Below the pieces are notes generated by a model. It had not been told where the DNA came from. It ran no database searches and saw only the letters and a list, made by a program, of their open reading frames with translations. Of a stretch of 64,000 bases of DNA, positions 49,595 through 60,898 are shown piece by piece. Location: contig NZ_JAABNO010000007.1 in the NCBI RefSeq assembly GCF_009928445.1, positions 177,992 through 241,991 of the forward strand, in the 5' to 3' direction. The translations under genes were made by a program, and so were the position numbers. Every line of letters begins with the position of its first letter. Position 1 is the first letter of the stretch. This stretch comes from Clostridium sp. C8-1-8. GTDB taxonomy: Bacteria; Bacillota; Clostridia; Clostridiales; Clostridiaceae.

Positions 49595-50470
49595 ATGAGT
49601 AGGAATTTTAAAAAGAAAATGGGAATGACTCTTTTAGAAGTAATCATAAGCATAGCGATAATAGGTATTATGCTTATACCAATCAGCAATATTATACTTA
49701 CTTCAGTAAAGGTAAATAAGAATGGTGAGGATAAGCAACAGGCTGTTTACCTTGCTCAGCAAGTAGTAGATGGTTTGAAAAATGTAAGTTCATTTGAGAA
49801 TGCACGAATTATTTTAAACAATGATAATTCTAATGGATTGCAAATAAATGCTGCTGGTACCTCTGGAAGTATAAGTATTGGAAGTTATAGGGTAAATGTT
49901 TCAATAGGTAGGAAAAGCCAAGATATAAGTTATAGTAACAATGGGACAAGTGCTTCATATGATGAGCAAATTGAGATCAGTAGAGATGATTCAAATAGAA
50001 CTTTTTCTCTTGGGGCTACAACTACATCTATTTCTGAAAATAAAAATGATATATATATATATATTGATTCATCAACTAGTGAAGGAAAGGCTCAGTACAA
50101 TGTAGCTGTAAAGAATAGTAATACCGAAACTGCTAGTAATATATTTAGTGATACAAGAAGCACTTTTAACAATAAAATAAATCTTAATTTTAATGATTTG
50201 TATAAAAGTGATAACAATTTTAATATACATGTGAAAAATAATCTTGAAAGCCAGATTGATTTTTATGTTACGGTTCCTATAGATAGAGTATATAAAGATG
50301 GCGATAGCAGAGCTGTAAAGTACTCAGTAGTGAATGAAGGTGGTTTAGTTAATGTATATAATGCATCTGAAGGTAATGCTAGCATATTTAGAAAGAATTA
50401 TGATGTAAAAGTAGACGTATTAAAACAGGACAAATTGATTTATTCTATGAACTCAAATGTAGCTAAGTGA
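49595..50470 (+). CDS. PilV-like minor pilin
   Basis: 291 residues with a type III signal: KKKMG|MTLLEVIISIAIIGIML, Glu at mature position 5. The remainder is a beta-rich domain with no cysteines. AGAGGTGG, five bases before ATG 49595, supports this start over the upstream GTG, which is inside the ribosome-binding site. Homologues of PilV/PilI prime pilus assembly. Confidence 0.85.
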   Translation: MSRNFKKKMGMTLLEVIISIAIIGIMLIPISNIILTSVKVNKNGEDKQQAVYLAQQVVDGLKNVSSFENARIILNNDNSNGLQINAAGTSGSISIGSYRVNVSIGRKSQDISYSNNGTSASYDEQIEISRDDSNRTFSLGATTTSISENKNDIYIYIDSSTSEGKAQYNVAVKNSNTETASNIFSDTRSTFNNKINLNFNDLYKSDNNFNIHVKNNLESQIDFYVTVPIDRVYKDGDSRAVKYSVVNEGGLVNVYNASEGNASIFRKNYDVKVDVLKQDKLIYSMNSNVAK

Positions 50471-50486
50471 TTGGAGGGGAATGTTA

Positions 50487-52757
50487 ATGAAAAAGAAAAA
50501 AGGTAGTACATTAATAACTGTAATAGCTATATTTGCTATTGTAACTACTGTAGGAGTTTCTATTTTAGCATTGACTACCTCCAGCTATAAATCAAGGATA
50601 ATTGAAAGTAGGAGGATCGAGAATCTGTATTCCACTGAATCTGGATTAGATATAGCTTACGCAATTACTGGAAAAGTAGTAGAGCAGGCTTCAAGATCAG
50701 GAAATGATAATGTTAGTAATTTTATAAATAATCAGCTTAATGCTCAAATCGCTAGTGAAAAATTAAAGATGAAAAGTGGGGCTAACTGCGACTACCCAAG
50801 AAGTAATGATGTTAAAAAAAGTGCACTTTTAAACGACGATTATTCTATTAATTTGAGTGGAGTAAAAAATGTGTTAGACAGTAAATTTACGTATGCTTTT
50901 AATACTGTAATACAGAATGAATTGAGTTATTGCATTGATAATAAGGTTTACTTAAACAATTACTCTGCTACTACTGATAAATATACACCTGTAACTTTTA
51001 CTGCTAGTAAAGATCCAGACTTCTCAGCTGAAGTTAAAGGATTTGATGCCTCAAATACTCAAAATGATACTAGTCCGGTTAGATTTAATTTGAAGATTAC
51101 TTCTACTTATCAAGAAGAATCTAGTACAGGTAATCACCAGAGACAGATAGCAGCAAATTATAAAATTACACCAAAATACTTAGGTGGCTATGGACTTAAA
51201 ACAGATAAGGCTACTTTAGCTATAAATCCAGTTATACAAAAAGCAATAGCGGCTGATGGGGATTTAAATGTTAAGAATACGGGAGATTTTATAGTAAACG
51301 GCTCAGTGTTTGTTAAAGGTAATGATTATGACAGTATAGGATCTATTGCGTACTACAAATATAAAGGTGGAATAAGTGTAGAAAATTCTACAACAAAGTT
51401 TTCAGGAGACGTTATAACATCAAAGACTTTAAATTTACTAAACAATACAAACTCACAGATAGAAAACCTTTATGCTAATAATATTTATGTTGGAAATACT
51501 GAAGGAAAGAAGTCTAGTGATAATATTATCCATATAACTAAATCTGCACTTTTAGATAATGACTTAGCTATGAATGCTGTTTCTTCAAGCGTTACTATTG
51601 AGCAAGGATTATATGCAATAAGTGATATTACAAATCCTAGTGATTATGTTAATTATCCAAATTACGATCCTGAAAAAACATATTCATACAAGGCTAAAGA
51701 CAAACTCAAGGCAAAGGAGAAGTCCTCCAGCAGTATTATTATGAATTCTACTGATAACACTTCTAAAATATTAGTTAATGGTGAAGCCTATATTATGGGC
51801 ACTGCCTACATAAATACCGGTGGGGAAAAGGGAAGTTACCAGACTGGTGAGTCAGTAGCTGTAAAAGGATATTATAATGCTTATACCACAATGCTTCCAC
51901 GGGAAGAAAATAGTGATTATTATTATTCCTATTACCCACCTTTACAGTTAATTGATAAAAAGGATATAACGGTTTTTGATAAAAGTGCGCATTTTTATGA
52001 TTATTATAATACAAAAATAACTAACGGTGAGAAGGTTAATATTACTGACCAAATTCAATTACCTATGAATGGAAATACCAAAAGTGTGGGTGCATATGTA
52101 AGTAGAGGTAATATATACAGTTCAAGCTATAGCTTGGATGACTCGGAAATTGTTTTAAGAAAACAAAAAGAGTATGCAAAACAAGTTTATGAGATGGGAA
52201 ACTCGACTTTGAGTGAAGCTGATATAATTAAGGCATATACTGGGGGTGCAGTTGAGAAAACTGTAACTTCTGAGCTTAATTTAAGTTCTGATAGGGATTT
52301 TCAATCTACGGCAAGTGATAATAATACAATAATTATAAATAGTGATCCAACAAAACGCATTTTTATTAAGAACGGAAATTATAGCGTTGGTAGTACTCCT
52401 AATGATATTGTAATAAACAAGTCTCCTATAAAAGGAATAATAGTAACTGCTGGTGATGTTTATTTATCGGGAGATGTTGAATTTACAGGAACTATAATAA
52501 GTGAGAAAAGTGTTAATGTAGACAATTCTACTAGTGGGCAAGGAAATACCCATGTTACTTACGATGCAGATTATGTTCAAAATACTATTATTGACCCAAA
52601 GTATAATAGTAAATTTAAGAACTTATTTAATTCTGAAGATGTTATATCAAATCAAATAAAGGAAGCTTCAAGTGAAGTTACTTATTCTAACGATGTAGTT
52701 AATGCTATAGATCCAAAAAAATATATAGACAAGGGTGTTTGGCAAATAATTAGATAA
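50487..52757 (+). CDS. large PilX/GspK-like minor pilin
   Basis: 756 residues. The N-terminus MKKKKGSTLITVIAIFAIVTTVGVSILAL is prepilin-like, with cleavage after KKKKG and Thr at mature position 5 instead of Glu. Such a missing Glu5 is a hallmark of the tip subunits GspK and PilX. After about residue 230 there are repeated short glycine-rich beta motifs (DGDLNVKNTGDFIVNGSVFVKG) resembling bactofilin/polymer-forming folds. ATG 50487 is preferred because GGAGGGG is 7 bases upstream of it and only one or two bases before ATG 50481. Confidence 0.75.
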   Translation: MKKKKGSTLITVIAIFAIVTTVGVSILALTTSSYKSRIIESRRIENLYSTESGLDIAYAITGKVVEQASRSGNDNVSNFINNQLNAQIASEKLKMKSGANCDYPRSNDVKKSALLNDDYSINLSGVKNVLDSKFTYAFNTVIQNELSYCIDNKVYLNNYSATTDKYTPVTFTASKDPDFSAEVKGFDASNTQNDTSPVRFNLKITSTYQEESSTGNHQRQIAANYKITPKYLGGYGLKTDKATLAINPVIQKAIAADGDLNVKNTGDFIVNGSVFVKGNDYDSIGSIAYYKYKGGISVENSTTKFSGDVITSKTLNLLNNTNSQIENLYANNIYVGNTEGKKSSDNIIHITKSALLDNDLAMNAVSSSVTIEQGLYAISDITNPSDYVNYPNYDPEKTYSYKAKDKLKAKEKSSSSIIMNSTDNTSKILVNGEAYIMGTAYINTGGEKGSYQTGESVAVKGYYNAYTTMLPREENSDYYYSYYPPLQLIDKKDITVFDKSAHFYDYYNTKITNGEKVNITDQIQLPMNGNTKSVGAYVSRGNIYSSSYSLDDSEIVLRKQKEYAKQVYEMGNSTLSEADIIKAYTGGAVEKTVTSELNLSSDRDFQSTASDNNTIIINSDPTKRIFIKNGNYSVGSTPNDIVINKSPIKGIIVTAGDVYLSGDVEFTGTIISEKSVNVDNSTSGQGNTHVTYDADYVQNTIIDPKYNSKFKNLFNSEDVISNQIKEASSEVTYSNDVVNAIDPKKYIDKGVWQIIR

Positions 52758-52777
52758 TTGAGGTGTTAAACTTTAAT

Positions 52778-53290
52778 ATGATTAAGAAAAAGGGATTTAC
52801 CCTCATTGAGGTTATTTTGGTACTTGCTTTGATGTCTGTGGTTTTAGGAGTTATATATCAATTCTTCTTATCAAGCAGTAGAAGCCTAAATGAAGCAGAG
52901 ATAAGATCTAATTTACAGTTTGAGGGGCAGCATATTCAAGATTCTTTTACTAAGTATGGCAGTCAGGGGAACTCAATTACTACACTTAATGGTACTACAC
53001 CGCAAGCAGTAAGTACTCAAGTTAATCTAAACAACTTAACAATATCTTTATATGATGGTACAGATCATGTAGGCTATACCTATGATAATGGGACTAAGAC
53101 TTTAACGGAAAATCATGGAGTAAATAAAATTCTTTCTAATAAAATATCTAGTATAACAATAAAGACTTTAGAGGATGAGAACTATGATGTAGCATCTGGA
53201 ATAACGGTTGATGTTACCTTAGAAGATAAGGGAATACAGTATAGTATAACCTCTAAGATATTATTTAGAAATAAAGGAGTTACACCATAG
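52778..53290 (+). CDS. PilW/GspJ-like minor pilin
   Basis: 170 residues. MIKKKG|FTLIEVILVLALMSVVLGVIYQFFLSSSRSLNEAE is a type III signal with Glu5 and a long N-terminal helix, then a small beta-rich domain. GAGGTG is 12 bases upstream of ATG 52778, which is long; the in-frame GTG 52763 is within that ribosome-binding site, so ATG is favoured. It ends the contiguous pilus gene run. Confidence 0.85.
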   Translation: MIKKKGFTLIEVILVLALMSVVLGVIYQFFLSSSRSLNEAEIRSNLQFEGQHIQDSFTKYGSQGNSITTLNGTTPQAVSTQVNLNNLTISLYDGTDHVGYTYDNGTKTLTENHGVNKILSNKISSITIKTLEDENYDVASGITVDVTLEDKGIQYSITSKILFRNKGVTP

Positions 53291-53293
53291 AGT

Positions 53294-53355
53294 TAACAAA
53301 AATGTTATTGAAAAATTATAAGTTTATATATTTACTCAATAGCATTTTTGTTATA
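53294..53355 (+). terminator. hairpin after the minor pilin
   Basis: AACAAAAATGTTATTGA pairs with TCAATAGCATTTTTGTT around a 23-base loop; a weak U-rich tail follows. Probably a (partial) terminator of the pilus operon. Confidence 0.6.
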
Positions 53356-53468
53356 TTTGTCAGAAGATAACTAAGAAAAAAACTTAGGAAAACCTGTAAT
53401 AGGGTATACAAGCCTATATAAAAATGCAGTATAATGTAGTTAATAATTGTCAATAAGGTGGTGAATTT

Positions 53469-56400
53469 GTGAGAAAAAATATTTTAAATAAAATATTGAT
53501 AGTTTTTATTATAGTGGTTGTTGTATCTGGTATAGTTTGGCATACAAGGTTTGTTACAAAGGCTACCTATGGAAGAACTTCAATAAATATATTAGAAATA
53601 GAGCCTGGAGATGCTTTTACTTTAACCCAAAGTGCAGCAAAGTCTGGAACAGAGACCCTTAGTAATAAAGTTTCGGGTTTATCCGTAACTATAAGACATA
53701 TGACAATGGCGGAATACGTATCTAGCATAGAACAAATAAATGGCAAATATGATGTAGTATATATAGGAAATAATACTTCAAATAATGCAAGATATACTAG
53801 TCCATTTTCTTCTTCAGCTATGCCAACTTATTTACCTTACGGAAGAGAAGTCTATAATGGATTAACTCAAACGGTTACAACATATGACTGGAGAGGAAAA
53901 GTTACGTATCAAACTAAAAACATATTAGGTATGAGAAATAATACAGCATGGAATGGAGTATCTGGTGTTAGTAAAGGAAGTGATGGGAATACCTATGTTG
54001 AATATTTTAGTGAAAATGATATTACAAATAAGAGAGCTACAGAAATAAAGCAAAACATAGATTCAGGACAGTTAGTATATATAGATAATTCTATATTTAA
54101 CTCAAATGGAACTTTAACAGGTACAAAGTTATACTCAAACTTTAATAGTTGTCCTAGTACTAATTTAATAAAATTTGACTCAACCTTTATTTCTGATACT
54201 AGCAAAACTCCTATACAAAAGGTAGTTGATAAATATATTCAAGATACTACTTTAAAAGCTCCACTTTTGACTGTAACATCTAAACCTAATGAAAACAATA
54301 GTAGTAGAGATATTAGTTTTCAATATAGAATAGATACAAATAGTGATGAGAGCGGAATGAAAGTAAACCTATATCTTGATCTTAATGGTGATGGATTATT
54401 TAAAGATAAGGAGTTAGTAAAAAGTATAGATAACATAAATACAGTAAGCAAGAGTTTTACTGGAGATATGAACTATACAATTGATAGTCAATTTGTAGGT
54501 AAGGTTACATGGAAACTTGAAGTTGTAACCAGTGGACAATTAAAAACATATACATTAGGAAATTTAACTTATAGTAGTAATGCTACTAATAAGCCAACTG
54601 TAAAAGTCTTGCAAGTTTATCCTGACTCCGGTAATAATTTGGATTTAACACCAAGTAATAATTCAAACTTTAGCGATCTTATCAATAATGTTACTGATTA
54701 CAATTTGGTTATTAGTACCAAGAGTGCCAGTCAGTTTGAAAGCTATTTGGCTAATAGCAATAATACTTTAAATGGTAATTATAATATGATAATTCTTGGT
54801 TTTGCCGATAATTATGGACATGTAGATTTTAAAAACGATACTACCTATCAAAAACTGGTAGACTTTATTAAAACAGGACAAAGTGTTATGTTTACTCATG
54901 ATACATTGACATATAGGTATTTAAGCCCTATTGATACTTCAGATCTTAATTCTAAAACCATAACTTACAGGTTTAGGGATATTATAGGGCAAGCTAGGTA
55001 TAAAGATCCACATAACCCAACTGAAGATATATATGCAAGGATAGATAATCCTCCAAGTTCAACAACAAGAGGGAAAATTATTCATGACCAATTAAATGCT
55101 TCAGATACAGCAGCTAATAAGATAAGCCTAGGGCTTACAGAGGGAATTCTTAAACAGTATAATGGTACAGATCCTAATGCTGGTTCATACGTAAGTGGGA
55201 CTGAATCAACTAGTGTTCATAAAATAAATGATGGATTGATAAATAAGTATCCTTTTGATTTGACTGTTGATGAAAATAATAATGTTAAAACGGATTTAAG
55301 TGTTGCTAAAACTCATTATCAATGGTATCAGCTAAATTTAGAAGATCCAGATGTTGTACCTTGGTATACGTTAAATCCGAACAATAATAGTGGGTATAAT
55401 AAATACGATGCTAGAAATTATTATTATACCTATTCGAAGGGGAATATAACATACTCTGGAACTGGACATACAAATGGCTATACATCTGATGAGTACAAGC
55501 TATTTATAAATACAATGGTTAAGGCCGAAAGAGGTGCAAATCATGCGCCTACTATAAATACAGATTTGGGTAATACATCAGTAATATCTAGAAATCAGGA
55601 TAAGTTTACATTCCACTTTACTCCTATAGATAGAGATAATGATATTATTGATGCAACCGTAACTATTAAAAACAACGGAAATATAGTTAGAACTTTTCCT
55701 TACTCAAATTTAAAATCTGGTGACCAAGTAACAGTAGATATATTGAAATCAGATGGGTATAATGCTGCATCTCTAAGTAATATACAGGTTATTATAGATG
55801 CTAAAGACCCTCAAGGAGCGCAAGCAACTCCAGTAAGTAACACCATAAACTTATCAGATGGACCAAGTATTAGTCTTTCGGCTAGTTACGATAAAACTGG
55901 ATATCTTGTAGGTGATACAGCAAATGTAACTGTTAAAGCACAAGCTAACAGGGCTACAGATAACATAGTAACTACTTTCTCTAATATAAATTACAGTATA
56001 AGGGGTCATTATAATGCTGATGATGTAACTGTTGATAATGAAGTTTTGAGTTTTAATAATATAGCTTTTAAACCAGAGGTAGATAGCAGCACTTCACCTC
56101 AAACTAAACAATACAGTATACAGATTAAAACAGATGGTACCAAATCAATACCTGGAGACTTGACATATAAAGATGGAAATAATGCTACACCTACAACTAC
56201 ACATCCGATGACAATTAGTTTGCCGGTAAGAGAAGGTAAAGCAATCATAACTGTACACGATAAGAATGGACAGGCAGTATCGAATTCAGGAAAGGTGGAT
56301 ATAAAAAGAGGTGCGACTACGATTAGTACTGTAGATGTCAATGGTAGCTATACGCTAAATGGTCTTACTAGTGATACTTACACTTTTACTCTTTCTAATT

Positions 56401-56918
56401 TACCAACAGGATATGTTCTTTCGGGAACTTCTAGTAGCATTAATAAAACCTTTAGCTATGATACATCTACTCAAAATATTGATTTCACAGTTGAGCCGGA
56501 GCCAGTCATTGCTGAACTAAGTCACGGATTGTACTATGATGGAGTAGTTCATGAAGGGGATACTACACTTACTAAAGGAACAAATGCAACCTTTGGTGTT
56601 AATTTTAAGATTTCTCAGACAACGGCAGTAGTTAAGGTGGACTTAGATAATGAACTAGATGGAATCACTACAGATACTTTTAAAGTGTTTAAAGTTGTTA
56701 ATGGACAGTTACAGCCTGTATCTGCAAACATTACACTTTCAGGTGATAAAAGTAATGTAGCAAATATAAGTTTATCTGATATAGATAGCAACTCGAATTA
56801 TGTAGTGCTATATACTATAAAGATAGGTACCAATAGTAGCTATACAAATACGGCAACATTAAATAATATTACTAAAAGTGTAAATATATCTTGCGAGGAC
56901 CTCAAAGATTTATTTTAA
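53469..56918 (+). CDS. large secreted DUF5057-like surface protein
   Basis: 1149 residues. An N-terminal hydrophobic segment (about 8-25) serves as signal or anchor. The family core is present in two halves: INILEIEPGDAFTLT near 38 and VKVLQVYPDSGNNLDL near 378, then NYNMIILGFADNYG and QSVMFTHDTLTYRY near 440-480, as in DUF5057 proteins often found with clostridial pili. Ig/CARDB-like domains (about 690-920) and a SpaA-like beta-sandwich (about 920-1015) follow. No LPXTG or C-terminal membrane segment. GTG start after GGTGG. It may be the pilus-associated adhesin; this is inference. Confidence 0.7.
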   Translation: MRKNILNKILIVFIIVVVVSGIVWHTRFVTKATYGRTSINILEIEPGDAFTLTQSAAKSGTETLSNKVSGLSVTIRHMTMAEYVSSIEQINGKYDVVYIGNNTSNNARYTSPFSSSAMPTYLPYGREVYNGLTQTVTTYDWRGKVTYQTKNILGMRNNTAWNGVSGVSKGSDGNTYVEYFSENDITNKRATEIKQNIDSGQLVYIDNSIFNSNGTLTGTKLYSNFNSCPSTNLIKFDSTFISDTSKTPIQKVVDKYIQDTTLKAPLLTVTSKPNENNSSRDISFQYRIDTNSDESGMKVNLYLDLNGDGLFKDKELVKSIDNINTVSKSFTGDMNYTIDSQFVGKVTWKLEVVTSGQLKTYTLGNLTYSSNATNKPTVKVLQVYPDSGNNLDLTPSNNSNFSDLINNVTDYNLVISTKSASQFESYLANSNNTLNGNYNMIILGFADNYGHVDFKNDTTYQKLVDFIKTGQSVMFTHDTLTYRYLSPIDTSDLNSKTITYRFRDIIGQARYKDPHNPTEDIYARIDNPPSSTTRGKIIHDQLNASDTAANKISLGLTEGILKQYNGTDPNAGSYVSGTESTSVHKINDGLINKYPFDLTVDENNNVKTDLSVAKTHYQWYQLNLEDPDVVPWYTLNPNNNSGYNKYDARNYYYTYSKGNITYSGTGHTNGYTSDEYKLFINTMVKAERGANHAPTINTDLGNTSVISRNQDKFTFHFTPIDRDNDIIDATVTIKNNGNIVRTFPYSNLKSGDQVTVDILKSDGYNAASLSNIQVIIDAKDPQGAQATPVSNTINLSDGPSISLSASYDKTGYLVGDTANVTVKAQANRATDNIVTTFSNINYSIRGHYNADDVTVDNEVLSFNNIAFKPEVDSSTSPQTKQYSIQIKTDGTKSIPGDLTYKDGNNATPTTTHPMTISLPVREGKAIITVHDKNGQAVSNSGKVDIKRGATTISTVDVNGSYTLNGLTSDTYTFTLSNLPTGYVLSGTSSSINKTFSYDTSTQNIDFTVEPEPVIAELSHGLYYDGVVHEGDTTLTKGTNATFGVNFKISQTTAVVKVDLDNELDGITTDTFKVFKVVNGQLQPVSANITLSGDKSNVANISLSDIDSNSNYVVLYTIKIGTNSSYTNTATLNNITKSVNISCEDLKDLF

Positions 56919-56924
56919 TAAATT

Positions 56925-56957
56925 AATTAGCATCTCAGTACGAGATGCTAATTTTAC
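56925..56957 (+). terminator. terminator of the DUF5057 gene
   Basis: Perfect 10-base-pair stem TTAGCATCTC (56927-56936) / GAGATGCTAA (56942-56951) followed by TTTTA. Confidence 0.9.
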
Positions 56958-57194
56958 TTTATAATAAATACCTAATAGTAAAGTATATAAGTTTATAATC
57001 TTAAGAAAGATTTTATTGCTTATATAATTAATTATGTAAGTAATATATATTCTATATAGAATATGTATTTATATACTTAATTAGCATGAATTTAAATGTT
57101 TATACAAAAAGTGAAATATATAACATCATAATGCAAAACTATATGAATCAAATAAATCATATTTTTATCATCAAAACAAAAATTTCAATAATAA

Positions 57195-57223
57195 TTGACA
57201 AGCCTCGCTGCATATTCTATAAT
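57195..57223 (+). promoter_or_regulatory. guaB promoter
   Basis: TTGACA (57195-57200), 17 bases, TATAAT (57218-57223), a perfect consensus. Transcription should start near 57230, about 20 bases before the riboswitch. Confidence 0.9.
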
Positions 57224-57249
57224 TAAATAAAATTTAAATAAGATAAAGC

Positions 57250-57322
57250 TATTTACTCGTATATCCCTTGGATAAGGCAAGGAGTCTCTACCGGAAACCG
57301 TAAATTCCCGACTATGAGTGAA
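57250..57322 (+). promoter_or_regulatory. guanine-type purine riboswitch
   Basis: P1 TTTACTC (57252-57258) / GAGTGAA (57316-57322), P2 CCTTG / CAAGG with loop GATAAGG, junction AGTCTCTACC, P3 CGG / CCG with loop ACCGTAAA, and the 3' junction GACTATG. The discriminating base of this junction is C (57312), as in guanine/hypoxanthine sensors rather than adenine sensors. Confidence 0.92.
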
Positions 57323-57347
57323 ATTGGTATACTATAATCTTTTATAG

Positions 57348-57384
57348 CGTATTGACTTCACTTGGAGTTGATAGGCTTTTTTTG
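57348..57384 (+). terminator. riboswitch-controlled terminator
   Basis: TTGACTTC / GGAGTTGA stem (with wobble pairs) followed by GGCTTTTTTT. The P1 strand AGTGAA (57317-57322) can pair with TTCACT (57356-57361) of this stem, so ligand-stabilised P1 would free the terminator: an OFF switch for guaB. Confidence 0.8.
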
Positions 57385-57454
57385 TTTTAAATTATAGTGA
57401 TTGTTAATTTTAGTACATAAATGCAAATTTACTTGCAAGAAATATTAAAAATGA

Positions 57455-58939
<1,485 letters not shown>

Positions 58940-59201
58940 TTAAATAACTTGATATATACCTAAGGTTCGAATATAATTGTTAGTGGATACACGAAAGTAT
59001 TTTGAATAATTATATTAATGGTTCGGAATGGTACGTATAAAGGATGCATAAAAACATAGATACCTGGTGTTAGGATGAAGCTATAATATAACTATTTTAA
59101 TATTATTGTTTTATATCATACCTGGTATCTATGACTTATTTAACTGTTATTAATATTTTTAATATAGAGATATAATTTCATACCTAAAATGGAGGAAACC
59201 A
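58940..59201 (+). other. structured intergenic region between guaB and guaA
   Basis: Two palindromic units: AATATAATT (58970-58978) / AATTATATT (59008-59016) enclosing GGATAC...GTAT, and CATAGATACC (59055-59064) / GGTATCTATG (59124-59133) with ACCTGGT on both arms. No purine-riboswitch signature was found. No gene. Confidence 0.55.
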
Positions 59202-60734
59202 ATGAATAGAGAAATTGTTTTGGTAGTGGATTTTGGTGGACAATATAATCAGCTTATCGCAAGAAGAGTAAGAGAATGCGGAGTTTATTGTGAAATAATA
59301 CCTTACACTTATAGTTTAGAAAAGATAAGAGAAAAGAACCCTAGCGCATTAATATTTACTGGAGGTCCTAATAGTGTTTATGGAGAAGACTCTCCATCTA
59401 TTGATAGAGAAATCTTTAATATAGGAGTACCTGTATTAGGAATATGCTACGGTGACCAATTAATGGCACATAAGCTAGAAGGAAAAGTTGCAACAGCTCC
59501 AGTTAGAGAATATGGAAAAACTAATGTGAATTTAGATAATCAATCAAGATTATTTAAGGGAATAGATTCTATTGAAACTTGTTGGATGAGCCACACAGAC
59601 TATATTGCTGAAGCTCCTAAGGACTTTAAGATAGTTGGTTATACGGATGTTTGTCCTATAGCAGCAATGGAAAATGAAGATAAGAAGCTTTACGGTGTTC
59701 AATTCCACCCAGAAGTTGAGCATACTCCATTTGGTAAGAAAATGTTTGAAAACTTCTTATATGACATATGTGGACTTTCTAAGTCTTGGTCTATGGCTTC
59801 TTTTGCAGAAGAGAAGATACAAGAAATAAAAGAAATAGTTGGCGACAAGAAGCTTATCTGTGCACTTTCTGGTGGTGTTGATTCATCAGTAGCGGCAGTT
59901 TTAGTTCATAAAGCTGTTGGTAAGCAATTAACTTGTATATTTGTTGATCACGGTCTACTTAGAAAAGATGAAGGGGATCAAGTAGAAAAGATCTTCAGTG
60001 AGCAATTTGATATGAACCTTATAAGAGTAAATGCTCAAGAAAGATTCTTATCAAAACTTGCAGGTCAAGCTGACCCTGAAACAAAGAGAAAGATAATCGG
60101 AGAAGAATTCATAAGAGTATTTGAAGAAGAAGCTAACAAGATAGGTGAAGCTAAATTCTTAGTTCAAGGAACTATATATCCAGATGTAGTTGAAAGTGGA
60201 ACAGGAACTTCTGCAGTTATAAAGAGTCACCATAACGTAGGAGGACTTCCAGAAGATATAGATTTTCAACTTATAGAACCACTAAGAGAATTATTTAAGG
60301 ATGAAGTTAGAGCTGTAGGTGAAGAACTAGGTATACCTCATAACTTAGTATGGAGACAGCCATTCCCAGGACCAGGTCTTGCAATAAGAGTACTAGGTGA
60401 AGTTAATGAAGAAAAGCTTCATATAGTAAGAGAAGCAGATGCTATATACAGAGAAGAAATAGCTCTTGCAGGCCTTGAAGGCAAGATATGGCAATACTTT
60501 GCTGTATTACCTGACATAAGAAGCGTAGGAGTTATGGGAGATGAAAGAACTTACTGCCATACTATAGCTTTAAGAGCAGTAACCTCTTCAGACGGAATGA
60601 CTTCAAACTGGGCTCATATACCATACGAAGTACTAGATAAGGTATCCAGAAGAATAGTCAATGAAGTTCAAGGAGTAAACAGAATTGTTTATGATATAAC
60701 TTCAAAACCACCAGCAACTATTGAGTGGGAATAG
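59202..60734 (+). CDS. guaA: GMP synthase (glutamine-hydrolysing)
   Basis: 510 residues. Aminates XMP to GMP. N-terminal class I glutamine amidotransferase with nucleophile motif [12 protein letters not shown] near 85 and HPEVEHT with catalytic His/Glu; ATP pyrophosphatase domain with [15 protein letters not shown] near 223; C-terminal dimerisation domain ending in the invariant [14 protein letters not shown] precedes the ATG. The conserved 3' end is a known integration site for mobile elements, and an integrase gene follows here. Confidence 0.97.
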   Translation: MNREIVLVVDFGGQYNQLIARRVRECGVYCEIIPYTYSLEKIREKNPSALIFTGGPNSVYGEDSPSIDREIFNIGVPVLGICYGDQLMAHKLEGKVATAPVREYGKTNVNLDNQSRLFKGIDSIETCWMSHTDYIAEAPKDFKIVGYTDVCPIAAMENEDKKLYGVQFHPEVEHTPFGKKMFENFLYDICGLSKSWSMASFAEEKIQEIKEIVGDKKLICALSGGVDSSVAAVLVHKAVGKQLTCIFVDHGLLRKDEGDQVEKIFSEQFDMNLIRVNAQERFLSKLAGQADPETKRKIIGEEFIRVFEEEANKIGEAKFLVQGTIYPDVVESGTGTSAVIKSHHNVGGLPEDIDFQLIEPLRELFKDEVRAVGEELGIPHNLVWRQPFPGPGLAIRVLGEVNEEKLHIVREADAIYREEIALAGLEGKIWQYFAVLPDIRSVGVMGDERTYCHTIALRAVTSSDGMTSNWAHIPYEVLDKVSRRIVNEVQGVNRIVYDITSKPPATIEWE

Positions 60735-60736
60735 AC
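60711..60736 (+). other. candidate attachment site at the guaA 3' end
   Basis: The last codons of guaA (CCAGCAACTATTGAGTGGGA, then ATAG) are where guaA-specific integrative elements recombine. The integrase gene begins 163 bases downstream in the same direction, the standard arrangement. The matching right-hand site is not inside the window, so the exact crossover could not be read. Confidence 0.5.
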
Positions 60737-60790
60737 TGAAGTTGTGATAAATTAAGGTTTTAGAATGGTTTGGTACTGCTAAAGGTACTG

Positions 60791-60850
60791 CAAAGTAGGT
60801 TTTGATTTTAGGGAAGTTTTCCGTATGTCAAAGCCTACTTTATTTTTATG
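60791..60850 (+). terminator. guaA terminator
   Basis: AAAGTAGG plus TTTGA (60792-60804) pairs with TCAAA plus CCTACTTT (60828-60841), followed by ATTTTTATG. Confidence 0.8.
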
Positions 60851-60853
60851 CTT

Positions 60854-60882
60854 TTGACTACTTTGTAACTTAATTTTAAAAC
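60854..60882 (+). promoter_or_regulatory. candidate integrase promoter
   Basis: TTGACT (60854-60859), 17 bases, TAAAAC (60877-60882); the -10 is imperfect. It lies 17 bases before the ATG, so any transcript would have a very short leader. Confidence 0.4.
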
Positions 60883-60898
60883 TTGGAGGTTTACAAAG

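Noticed and set aside
59040..59140. Second purine riboswitch before guaA.
   Set aside because: None of the conserved purine aptamer loops is present.
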